Assembly (NCBI GenBank): GCA_963853835.1
Contig: OY970820.1
Coordinates: forward strand, 34,806,873-34,870,872
Direction: 5' to 3'
Source of the DNA: Calendula officinalis
Lineage: Eukaryota > Streptophyta > Magnoliopsida > Asterales > Asteraceae
Length of the DNA: 64,000 bases
In this document: positions 1 to 12,512 of the stretch, piece by piece
Layout: each line of letters starts with the position of its first letter
Position numbering within the stretch: the stretch's first letter is position 1
Translations under genes and position numbers: made by a program
The notes under the pieces: model-generated
Seen by the model: the letters and a program-made list of their open reading frames with translations, nothing else
What the model was told of the DNA's origin: nothing
The model's database searches: none

Positions 1-275
1 AAACATAAACTGTAATGAAGTTTTCTTACTCTTTCCATCCGAGGACACTTGTATGATCAATGAAATTAGCATCTCTGTTAATCGAGGTAAACGCATAAGA
101 CAAATCTGAAATCACAATATATGAACAAGGAATCACCATTAAGATAACTTCATAGGTCAAAATTAATCCTTTTGAAAATTGCATATCAATTCAAAATATT
201 AATAGTAACATAACATAATCAGTTCATCACATTTTTTTTATCTTAAGAGTTCCACGTAAAGTGTTTTAGGAGTCG

Positions 276-428
276 ATTAGCCTACTTTAAACATAATTAA
301 CATCAATTACCAACACAACAAATCATCACCATAAGGAAATTAACGACTAACTATTAGCCTACTTTAAACAGAATTAACATCAATTACCAACACAACAAAT
401 CATCACCATAAGGAAATTAACGACTAAC
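276..428. repeat. 76-bp tandem duplication in intron 1 of the GT14 gene
   Basis: Positions 276-351 and 353-428 are the same 76-bp sequence, separated by one base and differing at one site (ACATAATT versus ACAGAATT). Both start ATTAGCCTAC and end GACTAAC. The duplication lies in the presumed first intron, close to its donor. The near identity suggests a recent slippage or repair event. Confidence 0.9.
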
Positions 429-443
429 AATTGAAAAAAATAC

Positions 444-918
444 CATCTTGTGTCAGCAAAGGGTAATCCATTGCACTCAAAGTAATAAACCAATCCAAAT
501 CACCACCATTTTTCAACAAAATTGCAGCAGCATGCAAAATGGAAGCAATGTTACTGGCCCCCATGTCCGTTGTAGCATCAGGTTTCTCAATCAAATGCAC
601 ATTATCAAAAGCCCTAATTACCGGTACTGACGTCACCAACGTAGCCAACCTCGTCCTCTCATCGACGGAACCCTCGGTCCCAATGTGCAGCAAATACCTA
701 TTCCTTGGATGATAAACCGCTAATAACAACCGAAAAATCCTGTCGGCGTCTCCGCGGTTTCCGGAGATGTAGTAGGAAAACGACGGAGGGTAACCAGTTC
801 CGCGGTGGACGGCGGTGGCGTATGAATCGCCGAAATCGAAGATTGACGAAAAGAAAAGTAGCAGGGAGATTATTGCTGCTGAGAAGAGAGTGAGAAGCCA
901 TTTCTTCTCGGTTTTCAT
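444..918 (-). CDS. GT14 family beta-glucuronosyltransferase-like protein, exon 1 (partial gene)
   Basis: The ATG at 918 opens a frame of about 158 codons. A short basic N-terminus and a hydrophobic stretch (residues about 8-27) form a type II Golgi signal anchor. A Core-2/I-branching (GT14) start follows: a PPSFSYYISG-like segment, a region on ordered monomer/dimer processing (LLLAVYHPRNRYLLHI), and DLDWFITLSAMDYPLLTQD, the strongly conserved end of exon 1 in plant GlcAT14 genes. In the family these enzymes add glucuronic acid to arabinogalactan-protein glycans in the Golgi. A GT splice donor lies at 443-442, directly after the TQD codons. The remaining exons would lie off the left edge. The exon is intact with no stop or frameshift. 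The family is confident; the exact member is not determined. Confidence 0.85.
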
Positions 919-2075
919 TGAGACGAATTTGAATTTGATTTTGAAGGAACTCCAAAGAGGGGTTTTAGCGTCGAACTAGGGTTTCATGTTGTAGTATGAA
1001 GGATATGAAATTGAAGCTTTCAATTACTCTGTGATTCAAGAAATCGAGCAAATCACATACTACGGATTTGACTCGCACATGAACAAGACGAAAGATTAGG
1101 ATTTGTTTTAATTGATTGAACTTTTTTGCTTTGGCGTGAATAATTAGGATAGAGGATTCAACATATTTTGAAATGTATAAAGTATAAACACCAACTACTG
1201 TGCCATCCTGGAGTGTTCAAATCATTTGGTTGGATCTGAAAACCGATCACTGAGTGAAACCGAAACCGAGTGTTAAATTTGATCGAGTCTTCCGGGTTGA
1301 CTAGAACCCGGATTTGATAATTCAATTTTCCTTTTAAACCGAAAATTCGACACAATACTGTAAATTGCTATTCTACTCTCAAAATTTCAAAAATGTTTAA
1401 ATGCCCTGTGATTATTTCATGTCAAAAATCAATTAGAAAAAAGCAATTATGGATCATTAATTGTTATAATAACAGGTTTTTTAATTGTCAAAAATCTATT
1501 AAAAATAATAGAAAATAGGGCAATTACATGGTGGTAAAACCTCCCTAATGACTTTTAAGAGGTCAAGGGTTCGTTTACTCTCTGCTAAATATGTAATGAA
1601 TTGTCAGTGGAAGATTTATAAACTGTCACATAAATGTTTAGATCGTTTATATCACGAGTGAAACTAGATTACTCCCGGAAGACAATTAATATTATTATAA
1701 AATAAAAATAAAAGGCTTTTAAATTATCATACTACACACTTCATTAAACAAAAATCGTGGGCCTTTTATTTGCCGCTCCTTCTTCCTCTTTGGTGATTAC
1801 TCATTCACTCTATACCAATACATTTTTTTGTGTTTATTAATTAGTGTATTAAGATTTCTATTTGTTGATTAATGTATTAATTGAATTCTGTTTGCTGTCT
1901 ATCTTAAAAGTTGTTCGTTTACTTTTCAAGATTCCAGGCTATATTATGTACTTTTTGACTTGCATTAGGAAGAACTTTAAATTGTTGGTTAGGATACACG
2001 CTTTGTACTCATGTTTTGCTTCGTATTATCACTTGTCCGTGCTTGAAATGAACTTCATGTGGTGATGTATGGTAA
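919..2075. other. Upstream/intergenic region of the GT14 gene
   Basis: This AT-rich non-coding stretch holds the 5' UTR and promoter of the minus-strand GT14 gene at its left. The rest is simple intergenic sequence up to the Tat LTR. The short ORFs here (for example 1158-1355 and 1862-2065) show no recognisable domain. No clear TATA box was assigned. Confidence 0.5.
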
Positions 2076-2697
2076 TGTTGAAACCTGATTCTCCGAGGAC
2101 GGAACGAGTACCTCCCCTTCAGGATAGCGGATCCTGAAACAAGTAACAACTCTAGTCAGAGGCCATCTGGGAATCGTTCCCCGAAGACACTCTGATGCCT
2201 AAGTAAGAATCGGATTCGCAGAAAAGATAAGTAAACGTCCGAAGATCGTATTTAGTATCCGAGCAGTATTGAATGCTAGTATTAAATGTAGAGTGTATTA
2301 ATTGTAGAGTGTAGTAAATGCGAGTGAAAGTGGATACATGTTATCCCCTTCTAAGTCCCCCATTTATAGCTAAACAAATGGGCGGGATAGATGACAAAGG
2401 GAATGAGCGGGATAACCGGTCGCGTGGTATTATCCGCTCCGTCCGACAGTCTGTTGGTTAAAGGGTTTGGACCAAGTCCTTGGTCCGGAAGGTAAAACAA
2501 TGATCCTCCCTCAGGGCACTTCCTGCGCGCCGCTTGCATTTAATGCTCGTGTGGTCTCGCGCCCCTTTTCTTTTAAATGCGGACACGCTGTCAGGCGCAT
2601 CGGGAACTGAGACGTTCTGAGGTTGGCTCCTTCCGTCCTCCTGCTCCCAATCCTTCCGTCCGCATGTCTACTCCGTCATATGTGGTATAGTTCATCA
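2076..2697 (-). repeat. 3' LTR of the Tat element (left on the plus strand)
   Basis: This 622-bp LTR pairs with 24190-24796 (607 bp). About 18 substitutions were counted by eye (roughly 3%). There is one 15-bp length difference near 2290-2310, where a GTGTA-type segment is duplicated. Termini are TG and CA. Confidence 0.9.
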
Positions 2698-2711
2698 AGT
2701 CCCCTTAGTTA
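2698..2711 (-). other. Polypurine tract of the Tat element
   Basis: On the minus strand AACTAAGGGGACT abuts the LTR start TGATGAACTA. It is the expected plus-strand DNA primer and confirms that the element reads right to left. Confidence 0.7.
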
Positions 2712-2907
2712 GGATCGATTTGCTCGTGGTGAATTGATTCTAACTGTGTCGCTTTACCTTGTCGGTCGTCTAAGTTTAAAATATTTTTTTTAAAAAAATA
2801 TTACCGTTGGAGGTCGATATCGCCGTTTATTAAGTGGGCAGATTTTTTACCGTTAAACGTCAATCACGCTTAATTCTCGCACCATTTGCACTTCCCTTCC
2901 GCTGGCA

Positions 2908-2917
2908 TGTATATATA

Positions 2918-2958
<41 letters not shown>
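2908..2958. repeat. (AT)n microsatellite
   Basis: About 50 bp of alternating AT with one break near 2923. It lies just upstream of the opposite-strand ORF of the Tat element. Confidence 0.95.
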
Positions 2959-2961
<3 letters not shown>

Positions 2962-4188
2962 GTATGCCCTCATTCTTTCTTTACCTTCTCGCTTTTTAAA
3001 ACCGCTATTCCCTTTCACTCCTTGATTCCTCTGATTCCCTCTCCCATATCTTTCTTCACTGATAATCATTATGAGGAAAGATAAATCATCTAAGGACAAG
3101 GCAGACAAAGATCCGAAGGAAGTTAAGAATGCTATGAACATTCGTTCAAACCTTACTGCTTCTGATCTCCATCGAATTACCACCGACTATTATATTGACC
3201 AGCGTTATAAACTCCTTCTTCCTTGGGAGACTGATACCATACGGTCTTCCCCAGACGGATATGAGCCTATTTATTTCCAATTTTTGCTTGGAGGGTTACG
3301 ATTTCCAGTCGATCCGTTTATTCTAACTGTTTTACAGAATATTGGTCTTCACATCGCTCAACTCGCCCCCAATTCTCTTCGCAAGGTGATCGGCTTTATT
3401 ATGCTCTGCCGATCCCTTGGCATTCCACTTTCCGTTGCATTATTCCGTTATTTTTACACTGTCACCGGACGTGGCGATTGGGCCGTTTTTGCCCATCGTC
3501 CGGGACGGCATGACTGTATCACGGGCCTTCGAGACTCTATTCATGGCTAGAATCCTAGTTTCTTTTTTATTGATCAATCCGCTCTGAATAATGTAGAACT
3601 CCCTTGGGGAAAGGTATCCGGAAGGGGGTCTGATCCGGTACCTGATCTAACCCCTGAAGAGCGTGTACATGCGGGTGGAGTTTCGCCCGTTGTTGTCGAG
3701 TGGGAAGATCCTGATGAAGCATTTCTGGGCATGGCAGATCTTAGCCCTTATTACTTTCACCGTGACGTAAGGCCCATTTGGAAGGTTAACGACCGAACGA
3801 TTTCACTTCTTGAACGCCTACAGATGAAGAAAGGTGGATTGCCGGAGGGTAATACTCTTGTATAGGAGGGTGAAGTTACACCATTTCTGCCTCCGATCGA
3901 AGAAAGCAACAGTTCCGAGGCCACCGTCGACCTTACTAGGTCCGAGTCTGAAGGCGCCACTTCGACCAGGAATATTCCCTCCTCCGGCCCTGAGTTTTCT
4001 GTAGAAGGGACCATGATTCCTGACTCGCAGGTGGTGCTGCGCAAAACCCCGAAAACCCGCTACGTATGAACTATTTCCTCCTTGGAACGTGGAAAAGGAG
4101 GCCAGGCTCGTAAGGGTCATGAGGAAGTTGAAAACCCACCACGTAAGCGAGGTAGAACCGATCCTGAAGGTACTTCCCTTGGTTTACT

Positions 4189-4300
<112 letters not shown>

Positions 4301-5731
4301 AAGATACTCATTACTTAAAACAGGTCTTTCTGAATGTGTAGTGGTATCTGATGTACCTGCATCCACCGCACCAGTCATCCGTCCTGTTGTTGCTTTTAAA
4401 CCTCCGTCTTTTATTGCTCCTGCTGTCGTGACTACCAGCGTTCCCGCTCCGGCATCTCGCTCAGCCGTATCGACTTTATGGAGGTTCCTTTCATCTTCTA
4501 GTGACGCTGCAGTGGCTATGTTTGGTAGCCAGTTATTCAGCTCCGGAGCTGCTACATCGTCAATCGTTAGGGAGTCCCGCTCCCCACAATCCGCTCGCAG
4601 TCAATCGTCTGTTCCCACTTTTCTTTCCTCAGGTATGCGTATCAGCTCTTATCTTCCTGTCCATTTCTTTTTTGACACGTGAAGTATGCTTATCTTTTGT
4701 TTTTGTTGTATAAGTGATCCAGCTCGTACTGTCGAGCCTGTGTCTACTGCAATTGCCTCGGGATCTACTCAACGAATCCTTTTTGGCCACCTACATCCTC
4801 CTCGAGTTACCCATTCCACAACTGCCTCTCCGACCGTCGTAGGAGCGGGAGTTAGCTCCGTAGTTGCCACGAAGGCTGCTGCTTCCTCCGCTGCCCACAT
4901 AGAAACCGTCGCTCCTGCAGGTCCTGGAGATGATCCTGACAATGATTTGTTTTCAAGGATAAAATCCGGGTTGTTGGGTTCTATGGAGCTCGTTTCCGAG
5001 CTTCAAACTCGATGCGCCCATCGGGAGAAAGACTTCAAAGGGCAAGGGCTAGAACTCGACCGTGTTTCAGAATTGATGAAGACTCTTCAGGGTTTGTATG
5101 ATGAAGAGGTGTCGAAGAGGGAACAACTCTCACATCAGTTGTCGAGGAGCCGGGAAGAAAGTGAAAGAACCGTTGCTAGTTTACAGGAACAGCTAACTGA
5201 AGCTAACCGTTTGCTTGTCACAGAGAAAGAGCGTTCATCTGAAATAGAAAAACAACATAACGCCTCATCTGCTCGGATTGCGGAACTGGAATCTTCGTTG
5301 GTGGAAAAGGATTCGCAGCTGAAAGAGGTAGAGGGTCGCTTCTCAGATATACGTGTTGAGAATGAGTCATTGAAAGAGGAAGTTGAGCAGCAGGAGGGAA
5401 TGGTGGCATCCAAGTGTGAAGATATTAGCTGGTTGCTTAAGAGGGGTGTTCCTGGAGCAATCGAAGCATTTCTTAACTCTCATGAATTCGTGCAGAAGAA
5501 TTCCGCCCTTCAGAGGGAGAGTGTCAAATATGGGCAGTACCAAGGAGGCTTAGATATTCAGAAAGCCTATCCTGACTTGCTTAAGGATGCTCAACTCGTT
5601 CACAACTTCCCGGAAGGTCAAGCTGCCATTATCAGTTTGTTTGGTGACTTGGTTACTCCCCATTACTCTTTGATTGATTCTTTTGAAAACGGGGTTGTGA
5701 GCTTAGACGAGCTGAAGACGTTGGTGACAAA

Positions 5732-6303
5732 TGTTAGGACCCACGTACCCCAATATTGTTAATAACATCGGTAAAGACAAGATCATATACGTCGTACGAT
5801 TATTCTTATTAAGCACAAACGTATAGTATGTGTTCTTGGTTGCGGAATAACCAAGAACATTCCACAAAGTGTTACATTTAGAATTGGGTTACCGGTGATC
5901 CACACAAATGATCAACTCGGATCCAAAAGGATACCTAACAACTAAAGACTAAACCTCTATTTATAATGTATAGAGGTTTTATGATTAACCCTATTCTATA
6001 TGTAACTCCCAATTCTAATAAGTGCATCCCTTGATTAAAGGGATTTGATTCATTACTCAAATAAGGAATGCACCATTCACGGACTGGTCGGTCTGTGTAC
6101 TCAGTATGAGTGACCTATACCGACTAACTCGGTATGAGACTGTGCTATACCGACCAACTCAGTATGAGACTGAGCTATACCGACTAACTCGGTATGTGTC
6201 GAGTTTCACTAAGCTTATTATATTATTAGAATTAAACATATGTATATTCCTTTGTTCATCAGATTCACAAAGTTATAGGTTTGACCGGGTTTTTACCCTA
6301 ACA
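5732..6303 (-). repeat. 3' LTR of the nested non-autonomous element
   Basis: This 572-bp LTR matches 9411-9982 in length. It holds a run of roughly 30-bp units from about 6098 to 6200, each with GGTATGAG and CTATACCGACTAACT, repeated about three and a half times. Confidence 0.92.
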
Positions 6304-6316
6304 ATCTCCCCCTATC

Positions 6317-7278
6317 TGATGATAACAAATGAATACGATTAATTCTAATAAATAATAACGATCTTGTCTTGTATGGTCTTCTTTTTGAGATCTTTTCATA
6401 TTCTTTGTTCACTAAGTACTTCAAGAAAATATATATCACATTAACTTTTCTCCCCCACAATCATTGACACCTCCTCAAACTGTCCGGTATATTTGAGTTG
6501 AAATGAAATATATCCCAAGAATCATTCAACTAGTAGATTTCCCCAGTTTGAAATAATTCAAATTATTGTAAAATAATGTGTGACACGTACCCCCCTTGAA
6601 TAACTTAGCATGGACAATTTAGCTTCAAGAACTTTAGCTTCACATTAATAGAAAATATATATTGCATTGATTTTTTCTCCCCCTGAATCATATACTTTCA
6701 CCTTAAACTGTTCGGTATATTTTATCTTTGACTTAAAACCCCTCCAAAGAATCAATCAACTTATGAATTTCCTCAGTTTAAGATGATTTCATATGATTAA
6801 AAAGAGAAAAACATGTGAAACATACTCACTTGTAAAATTCAGCTTTCAGAATTTCGTTTCTCTAATTTTGCAGCAACTTCAAAAACTCATATCTCCATGT
6901 AGAATCTTCTGATCATTATGAATTTGTTACACAACATACATATCCCTGTCTTCAACACCATATCCAAAAATCTAATTGATCCAACGGTTTAAACGATCAC
7001 AGCAGTCTCATACTGACCACTCCGTATGAGACAGTCGGTATCAGAAAAGCATCAAATTTGAAAATATGTATCTCTAAGTATACGTTTCTGATCTTTTTGA
7101 AATTTTGATACCGAGTACATGTATGTGTTATGGATATAATATCCAAAATTTATGAAGATCCAACGGTTAAAGAAGATGCAATAACCGTTTTAATACAGTT
7201 GCGCAGAATTAAAAGCATACTATAAATATTCGTCAATAATCTTCAAAAATAAATTTCTCTCAATAAGTGATTCCTTTT
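6317..7278. other. Internal non-coding region of the nested element with an imperfect duplication
   Basis: No coding frame is seen. Two diverged copies of a segment of roughly 150-180 bp occur at about 6425-6570 and 6645-6790. Each contains a TTTTCTCCCCC motif, an AACTGT(C/T)CGGTATATTT motif and an AATC(A)TCAACT motif. A further GGTAT/ATACTGACC motif near 7003-7045 echoes the LTR repeats. Confidence 0.6.
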
Positions 7279-8993
7279 TGTAACACCTCAAATTTTAATA
7301 CAAAACATTTGGCCAAAATAATCATTTAATAAAGAGGAGAACTATCCCAAAATACGGATTTACAAAAACCTTTGGTATGAAAATCAGAGTATAAATTAGG
7401 TGTTACAAAATATATCAAAACCAAAGCTAAGTCTAAATCCGTTCTAGTGTTCTTCTACTCTAGGCCCTGCATCTCTATCCATGCGTACCTAAACCTTCGA
7501 TCCCGAACCTGAGTACATAGCAAAACAAACAAGGAGTACGTGAGACAAAAACGTCTCGTGAGCTACATGGGTTTAGACCCGATAATAAAATAATCATAAG
7601 GTATATAAACAAACATACAAGTAGTTCATCCATCTATCTAGTCACCCTATTGTGACTCTATAATCATTGCATTCCTAGCAAGCATATCTAGTTATCGGGT
7701 TGCCCCCGACCTAACTAGCATCACCTTGACTTATTAACCGAAATCCATCGCCATTAATAAGCCTCAAGATACCGGCAAGAGGGATTCGCCCAATCTACCG
7801 ATACCTACCTTACTCGCCGGACTACCTCCAGTTAGCAAGACTACTACCGTGGTTGAGTCGATGGGAATCCACCCAACTGCCCCTCACACCACACCTCATG
7901 ACTGGGGGTCCCCCGCATCATCACATCATCTCAACATATCATAACTCGATGGTTATGTCAATCTAGCTCTCGGCTATCACGTCTATCATCAAACAGTTAG
8001 TTCACTACTATCATCGGTATAACTAACTAACAACTACTAGTCTACACTATTAAGCAAATAGACTATAACACAAATAATAAAATGTATTTCATAGGCTATG
8101 TACTCAGTAAATTTCCACACGTACTCACCTTAGCAATAAGATGCTCCAACCGAATTCTTGACTCCAAATCACTTGCTTCACAAATCCTCCGACTTTCCAA
8201 GATGACACCGAAAGCCTAATACAATGATCACAAGATGTTCAACATCTCATACTACCAAAAATGTATCCATAAACCTCTAAGTACCATTAACTAACATTTT
8301 CCCCCAATTATGGTGATTTTCCAAACCCTAGGTTTAACCAACCCTTAAGATTCTTACCAATCTTAATCATACACTTGATTCCTTTGTTAATATACCATCT
8401 ATTAAGTGTATACACCATTTATTCACCATAAACCATAATCCCCAATAACTAGGGTTTCAAACCCAAGTATCAAAATACATAGATCTTAAGCTACAAAGAT
8501 CAAAGAGTGAAGATATACCTTTAATCTTCAATTAGGAGTGAAATCTACCAAGGATTTGAGAAGAAATCACCACCAATCAGCCTTAATGCTCGAAAATCGC
8601 CAAGGAGAGAAACTAGGGTTTACTATTGCATTAAATGAGCCAAAACCCGACTTTAATGCTGTCGACCAAAGTTCACGGCGCGAACTAAGTTCGCGTCGCT
8701 AACTTTCCCCCACACGCAAACTTAGCGATCGCTACCCAAATGTGAACTACTTCACGCCCAAAGGTCCAATTACCTGTTAGCAGTTCCCGATTGAGAACTC
8801 CTACTTCGCGACGCGAACTACGTGTGCAGCTAGGGCTGCACTTTTTCCTCCCTGTCTCGCCCCGGTTTCGTCCATAACCTTTTCATACGGTGTCCAAACG
8901 ACACGAAACCAATTCCTATGGGTTTTATATGATTTATCCATAATTATCATATTTTTATACATTTTATTTATTTACAAATTTCGGGTCGTTACA
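7279..8993 (-). mobile_element. Solo LTR of the Ty3/gypsy family found complete at 15322-23689
   Basis: This 1715-bp sequence is the reverse complement of the 1757-1761-bp LTRs of the nested gypsy element. It begins TGTAACACC and ends GGGTCGTTACA. It is flanked by an exact TSD, CTTTT, at 7274-7278 and 8994-8998, so it inserted as a whole element and then recombined to a solo LTR. Identity to the complete copies is high at both ends. It breaks down in the GC-rich segment at 8660-8840, where the palindromic words differ. Confidence 0.92.
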
Positions 8994-8998
8994 CTTTT

Positions 8999-9410
8999 GA
9001 AGATCTGAACGGTGAAAACATTAAACACATTATGGTGAACCTTCAGTTAAAATTTCACGCTCATTTGATGTTTGAAGAAGGAGAACCAATTTTTCTTCCA
9101 TGGCTGCCCAACAAGTAAGGAATAAAAAACAAAATATATGACCTGCTGCGCCTACCATATCACTCTACCCGAATCTTCAAATACAAAACTGAACGGTCAA
9201 ACTGTGTGTATGTGTGTTGAGAACCTCGTGTTTAAATTTCACACAGATTCGACTATTAACGAAGGAGATCCGTTAATTCTTCTACCGGTGTGCAGAATAT
9301 GACGAAAATTCTGCATTGTTCTTCTTTATGAAAAGACTTGATCTTCAACAATATATAGGGTTATAAGATCATCAAAGTTGTAGATAACTTTGAACCGCTC
9401 TGATACCAAT
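8999..9410. other. Remaining internal sequence of the nested element with its primer binding site
   Basis: Non-coding leader of the non-autonomous element. The perfect tRNA-iMet primer site lies at 9397-9408 on the minus strand, two bases from the LTR. Confidence 0.7.
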
Positions 9411-9982
9411 TGTTAGGACCCACGTACCCCAATATTATTAATAACATCGGTAAAGACAAGATCATATACGTCATACGATTATTCTTATTAAGCACAAACG
9501 TATAGTATGTGTTATTGGTTGCGGAATAACCAAGAACACTCCACAAAGTGTTACATTTAGAATTGGGTTACCGGTGATCCACACAAATGATCAACCGGGA
9601 TCTAAAAGGATACCTAACAACTAAAGACTAAACCTCTATTTATAATGTATAGAGGTTTTATGATTAACCCTATTCAATATGTAACTCCCAATTCTAATAA
9701 GTGCATCCCTTGATTAAAGGGATTTGATTCATTACTCAAATAAGGAATGCACCATTCACGAACTGGTCGGTCCCTGTACTCAGTATGAGTGAGCTATTCT
9801 GACTAACTCGGTATGAGACTGTGCTATACCGACCAACTCAGTATGAGACTGAGTTATACCGACTAACTCGGTATGTGTCGAGTTTCACTAAGCTTATTAT
9901 ATTATTAAAATTAAACATATGTATATTCCTTTGTTCATCAGATTCACAAAGTAATAGGTTTGACCGGGTTTTTACCCTAACA
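9411..9982 (-). repeat. 5' LTR of the nested non-autonomous element
   Basis: Partner of 5732-6303, of equal length (572 bp). It carries the same 30-bp repeat run at about 9780-9880. Confidence 0.92.
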
Positions 9983-10045
9983 ACAAAGCCTTCCACCGGT
10001 CCGGAGGGTATTGGTGAGAGTTCCGGTCGCAAAGACAAGCCTTAG

Positions 10046-10554
10046 TTAGTTTCTTTTGTAAAATGTAACCGTATTATGCTTTTGAATAGTGTTAAACATT
10101 TGTCTTTTGAATCGAATCTCGATATGTAACCGTACTTGCAATCGTATTTAATACAAGCTGTTACCTTTTAGTAATCGTATTATGCTTTTCAGAAACATCT
10201 TTATTGTTTATTCGTAATGTTTATCGCAAACTGTTACCTTTTAATGAGGCGTCCCCCACTTATGTTTATAAGCTTTATATTCGTTCGTATTCGTTGTTCC
10301 GGTATTCGTCCGGCTACAGGATTGAGGTCTCCTTCCGGAGTACCTCTCCTACTCATAGCTATGAGTTATCACATCGTTATTTATTTAGTCGAAAATAAAC
10401 ATACATTTCACGAAACGTTTGATACAACAAAGTTTGGATAAGGGTCCTTCTCGGAAGGCTTCGTTACTACCTAACACATACTAGTTTGCAATTAATAATC
10501 CATTCGATGGAACATTGCTTCTTGGAAATTTTAAGGACATAAAGAAAAAACCAA
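10046..10554. other. Spacer between the antisense ORF and the end of pol in the Tat element
   Basis: This stretch lies between the two convergent reading frames. Short repeated phrases are visible (GTAACCGTATTATGCTTTT and a GTAATCGTATTATGC variant; CTGTTACCTTTTA twice). No ORF was recognised. Confidence 0.5.
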
Positions 10555-12081
10555 CTAAAAGTGAAATTTTCGCAAATTCCTCATGTTCCAAGTTCGTGGA
10601 ACTGTTGATCCTGCAAGCGTTTCCAAGACATACGAACCGTTCCTGTGGGCTTTCTTTATCTTGTACGGGCCTTCCCAATTTGGGCTCAACTTCCCGGGCT
10701 TGTAGTGCAGGCTCGCTCCATTCTTCCGTAACACTAAGTCACCCACCTTGCAAATTGCCCCTCGAACCTTTTTGTTATAATACGACTCCGTTAACACCTT
10801 ATATGCTGCTTGTCGGGTCGCAGCATCTTCTCTCCTTTCCTGCACGAGGTCCGAATTATACCTTAATGCCTCTTCCTTTTCGTCCAACCGGAAGCTTGTC
10901 ACCCTGGGAGATGGTATGAGCATTTAGATTGTTACTACCGCCTCCGTACCGTAAACCAGGTTGAACGGAGTATCCTTCGTAGAACTTCTTTCCGTGGTAC
11001 GGTACGCCCATAGAACACTTTGTAATTCATCAATCCAAGCTCCCCCAGACCTATCCAACTGTTTTTATATTCCTTTCACAATTGTTCGATTCGTTACTTC
11101 CGTTTGCCCATTCGCTTGGGGATGGGCTACAGAAGTGAAGTTCTGACGGATGCCTGACCTCTCGCACCAACTTCGGAAAGGGTTGTTAGCAAACTGTTTC
11201 CCGTTGTCACTGATGATCGTTCGGGGAAGGCCGAAACGACAAACAATCTGCTTCCATACAAACTTTACGATGTTGGCTCCTGATATACATGCCAAGGCTT
11301 CGGCCTCAACCCACTTTGTAAAGTAGTCCACTGCTACTACCAGGAATTTCACGTTTCCCGGAGCCTTGGGGAAAGGACCCACGATGTCGATTCCCCATTG
11401 GCGGAATGGCCACGGGCTGTGGATGCTTGTGAGGTTCATGGGAGGAGCAACCAGAACGTTTGAGTATGCTTGACAGTTTGGGCATTTTTTAACGTATTCT
11501 TCCATGTCCTTAGACATCCTAGGCCAGAAGTATCCTGTCCGGAGCAACGTTTGGGTTAAAACTCGTGAGCCGGAATGCGAGCCGCATGCCCCTTCATGTA
11601 CCTCCACCATCGCTTCCTTGGCCTCTTGCTGACTAAGACATTTTAACCATGGCATGGAGAAGCCTTTACGATACAACCTTCCCTCCTGGATGGTGTACTT
11701 GCTAGCATTCATTCTTACCCTTCTTGCTTCTTCTGGTCGTTGAGGGAGCACCTCCTTCTCCAGGTACCGTCTTATTGGCAGCATCCAACATCCTGCATCG
11801 TCTTCGATTTCTGACATCTCTTCCCCTTCTTCTATGCTTCTTTTGGGCAAGACTTCGACCAAGACTTCCTTGGTTAAGTATTGGTACAGCATGAATGCCA
11901 TTTTGCTCAAGGCATCGGCTTCTTTGTTTTTAGTTCGAGGTACCTGACAAATTTTGAATCTTTCGAATTTGGAAATGGCCTTCTTAGCTTTCTCAAAATA
12001 TTTCTTCATGTGCACTTCTTTGGCTTCGTACGTTCCGTTGATCTGGTTGACCACTAACATGGAATCTGCGAATGCCTCCAT
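10555..12081 (-). pseudogene. Tat pol: integrase with C-terminal domain (broken)
   Basis: Translated right to left, the piece starts inside the end of the extra RNase H segment. It then shows the integrase zinc finger (HEGACGSHSGSRVL followed by KCPNC) and the catalytic core with Asp in GIDIVGPFP, Asp in SDNGKQF and Glu in NGQTEV. A stop at about 11065 interrupts the frame. Coding resumes in a C-terminal domain (10923-10555) with GDLVLRKN, GKLSPNWEGPYKI and a final WNMRNLRKFHF, which is typical of Tat elements. The family role is integration of the cDNA into chromosomes. It cannot make a full integrase. Confidence 0.85.
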
Positions 12082-12512
12082 GTTTTTTTTATCTTCATAG
12101 AGCTTGCTAAGCCGAGGCCTGCCAGTAACGCTTCGTATTCTGATTCGTTATTCGAACATTTAAAGTCGAATCTCAAAGCATATGTTACTTTTTCCTCATT
12201 CGGTCTAGTAATCACAACTCCTGCTCGACATCCGTCGACGCCTGCAGCTCCGTCCGTGTACAACTTCCACCATTTCCTTCTGGCAGAACCTTCCTCTATA
12301 CTTAGTACCGCCTCTTCATCCGGCATTTCAACCAAAAAATCCGCGAGAGCTTGGCCCTTGATGCTTGGCCTTGGTTTGAAAGCTATGTCATGCTCGCCCA
12401 ATTCTATCGCCCACTTCGTCATCCTGCTGGATCGTTCTGGTTGTTGGAGGATGTTTCTGACTGGCTGATTAGTTAAAACCGTGAACGAATGGGCTTGGAA
12501 ATATCTTTTCAA
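12054..12512 (-). pseudogene. Tat pol: RNase H end and second (archaeal-like) RNase H domain
   Basis: The piece begins at the end of the retroviral-type RNase H/connection region (LTNQPVRNILQQPE, then KWAIELGEHDIAF). It continues with KLYTDGAA and NNESEYEALLAGL, which match a second RNase H fold with Asp and Glu active residues. Acquisition of an archaeal-like RNase H is a recorded mark of the Tat lineage. Frameshifts near 12490 and 12080 separate it from RT and integrase. Confidence 0.75.

Larger units (their letters stand above)
5732..9982 (-). mobile_element. Non-autonomous LTR retrotransposon (Copia-like ends) nested in the Tat antisense ORF
   Basis: Two 572-bp LTRs (5732-6303 and 9411-9982) start TGTTAGGACC and end ACCCTAACA. 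They are flanked by an exact 5-bp TSD, ACAAA, at 5727-5731 and 9983-9987. On the minus strand a perfect initiator-Met primer site TGGTATCAGAGC (9397-9408) follows the 5' LTR, and GATAGGGGGAGAT (6304-6316) precedes the 3' LTR. The TTTGTTATCATCAGATAGG context next to the PPT is typical of plant Copia elements. Without the inner solo LTR the internal region is only about 1.4 kb and has no credible ORF. It must therefore have moved with proteins from a relative. The LTRs differ at about 17 sites. Confidence 0.9.

Noticed and set aside
698..955. Frames overlapping the GT14 exon (698-955 minus, 705-893 plus)
   Set aside because: Shadow frames of the real exon, low complexity and Arg-rich.
2071..2075. 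GGTAA/GTTAG as target duplication of the Tat element
   Set aside because: Only three of five bases agree; not enough to claim a TSD.
2351..2539. 62-residue minus-strand frame in the Tat LTR, repeated at 24396-24638
   Set aside because: Part of the LTR, no family match, and length differs between copies.
6421..6790. CRISPR-like or tandem array in the nested element
   Set aside because: Only two diverged copies of one segment, in a plant retroelement; ordinary internal duplication.
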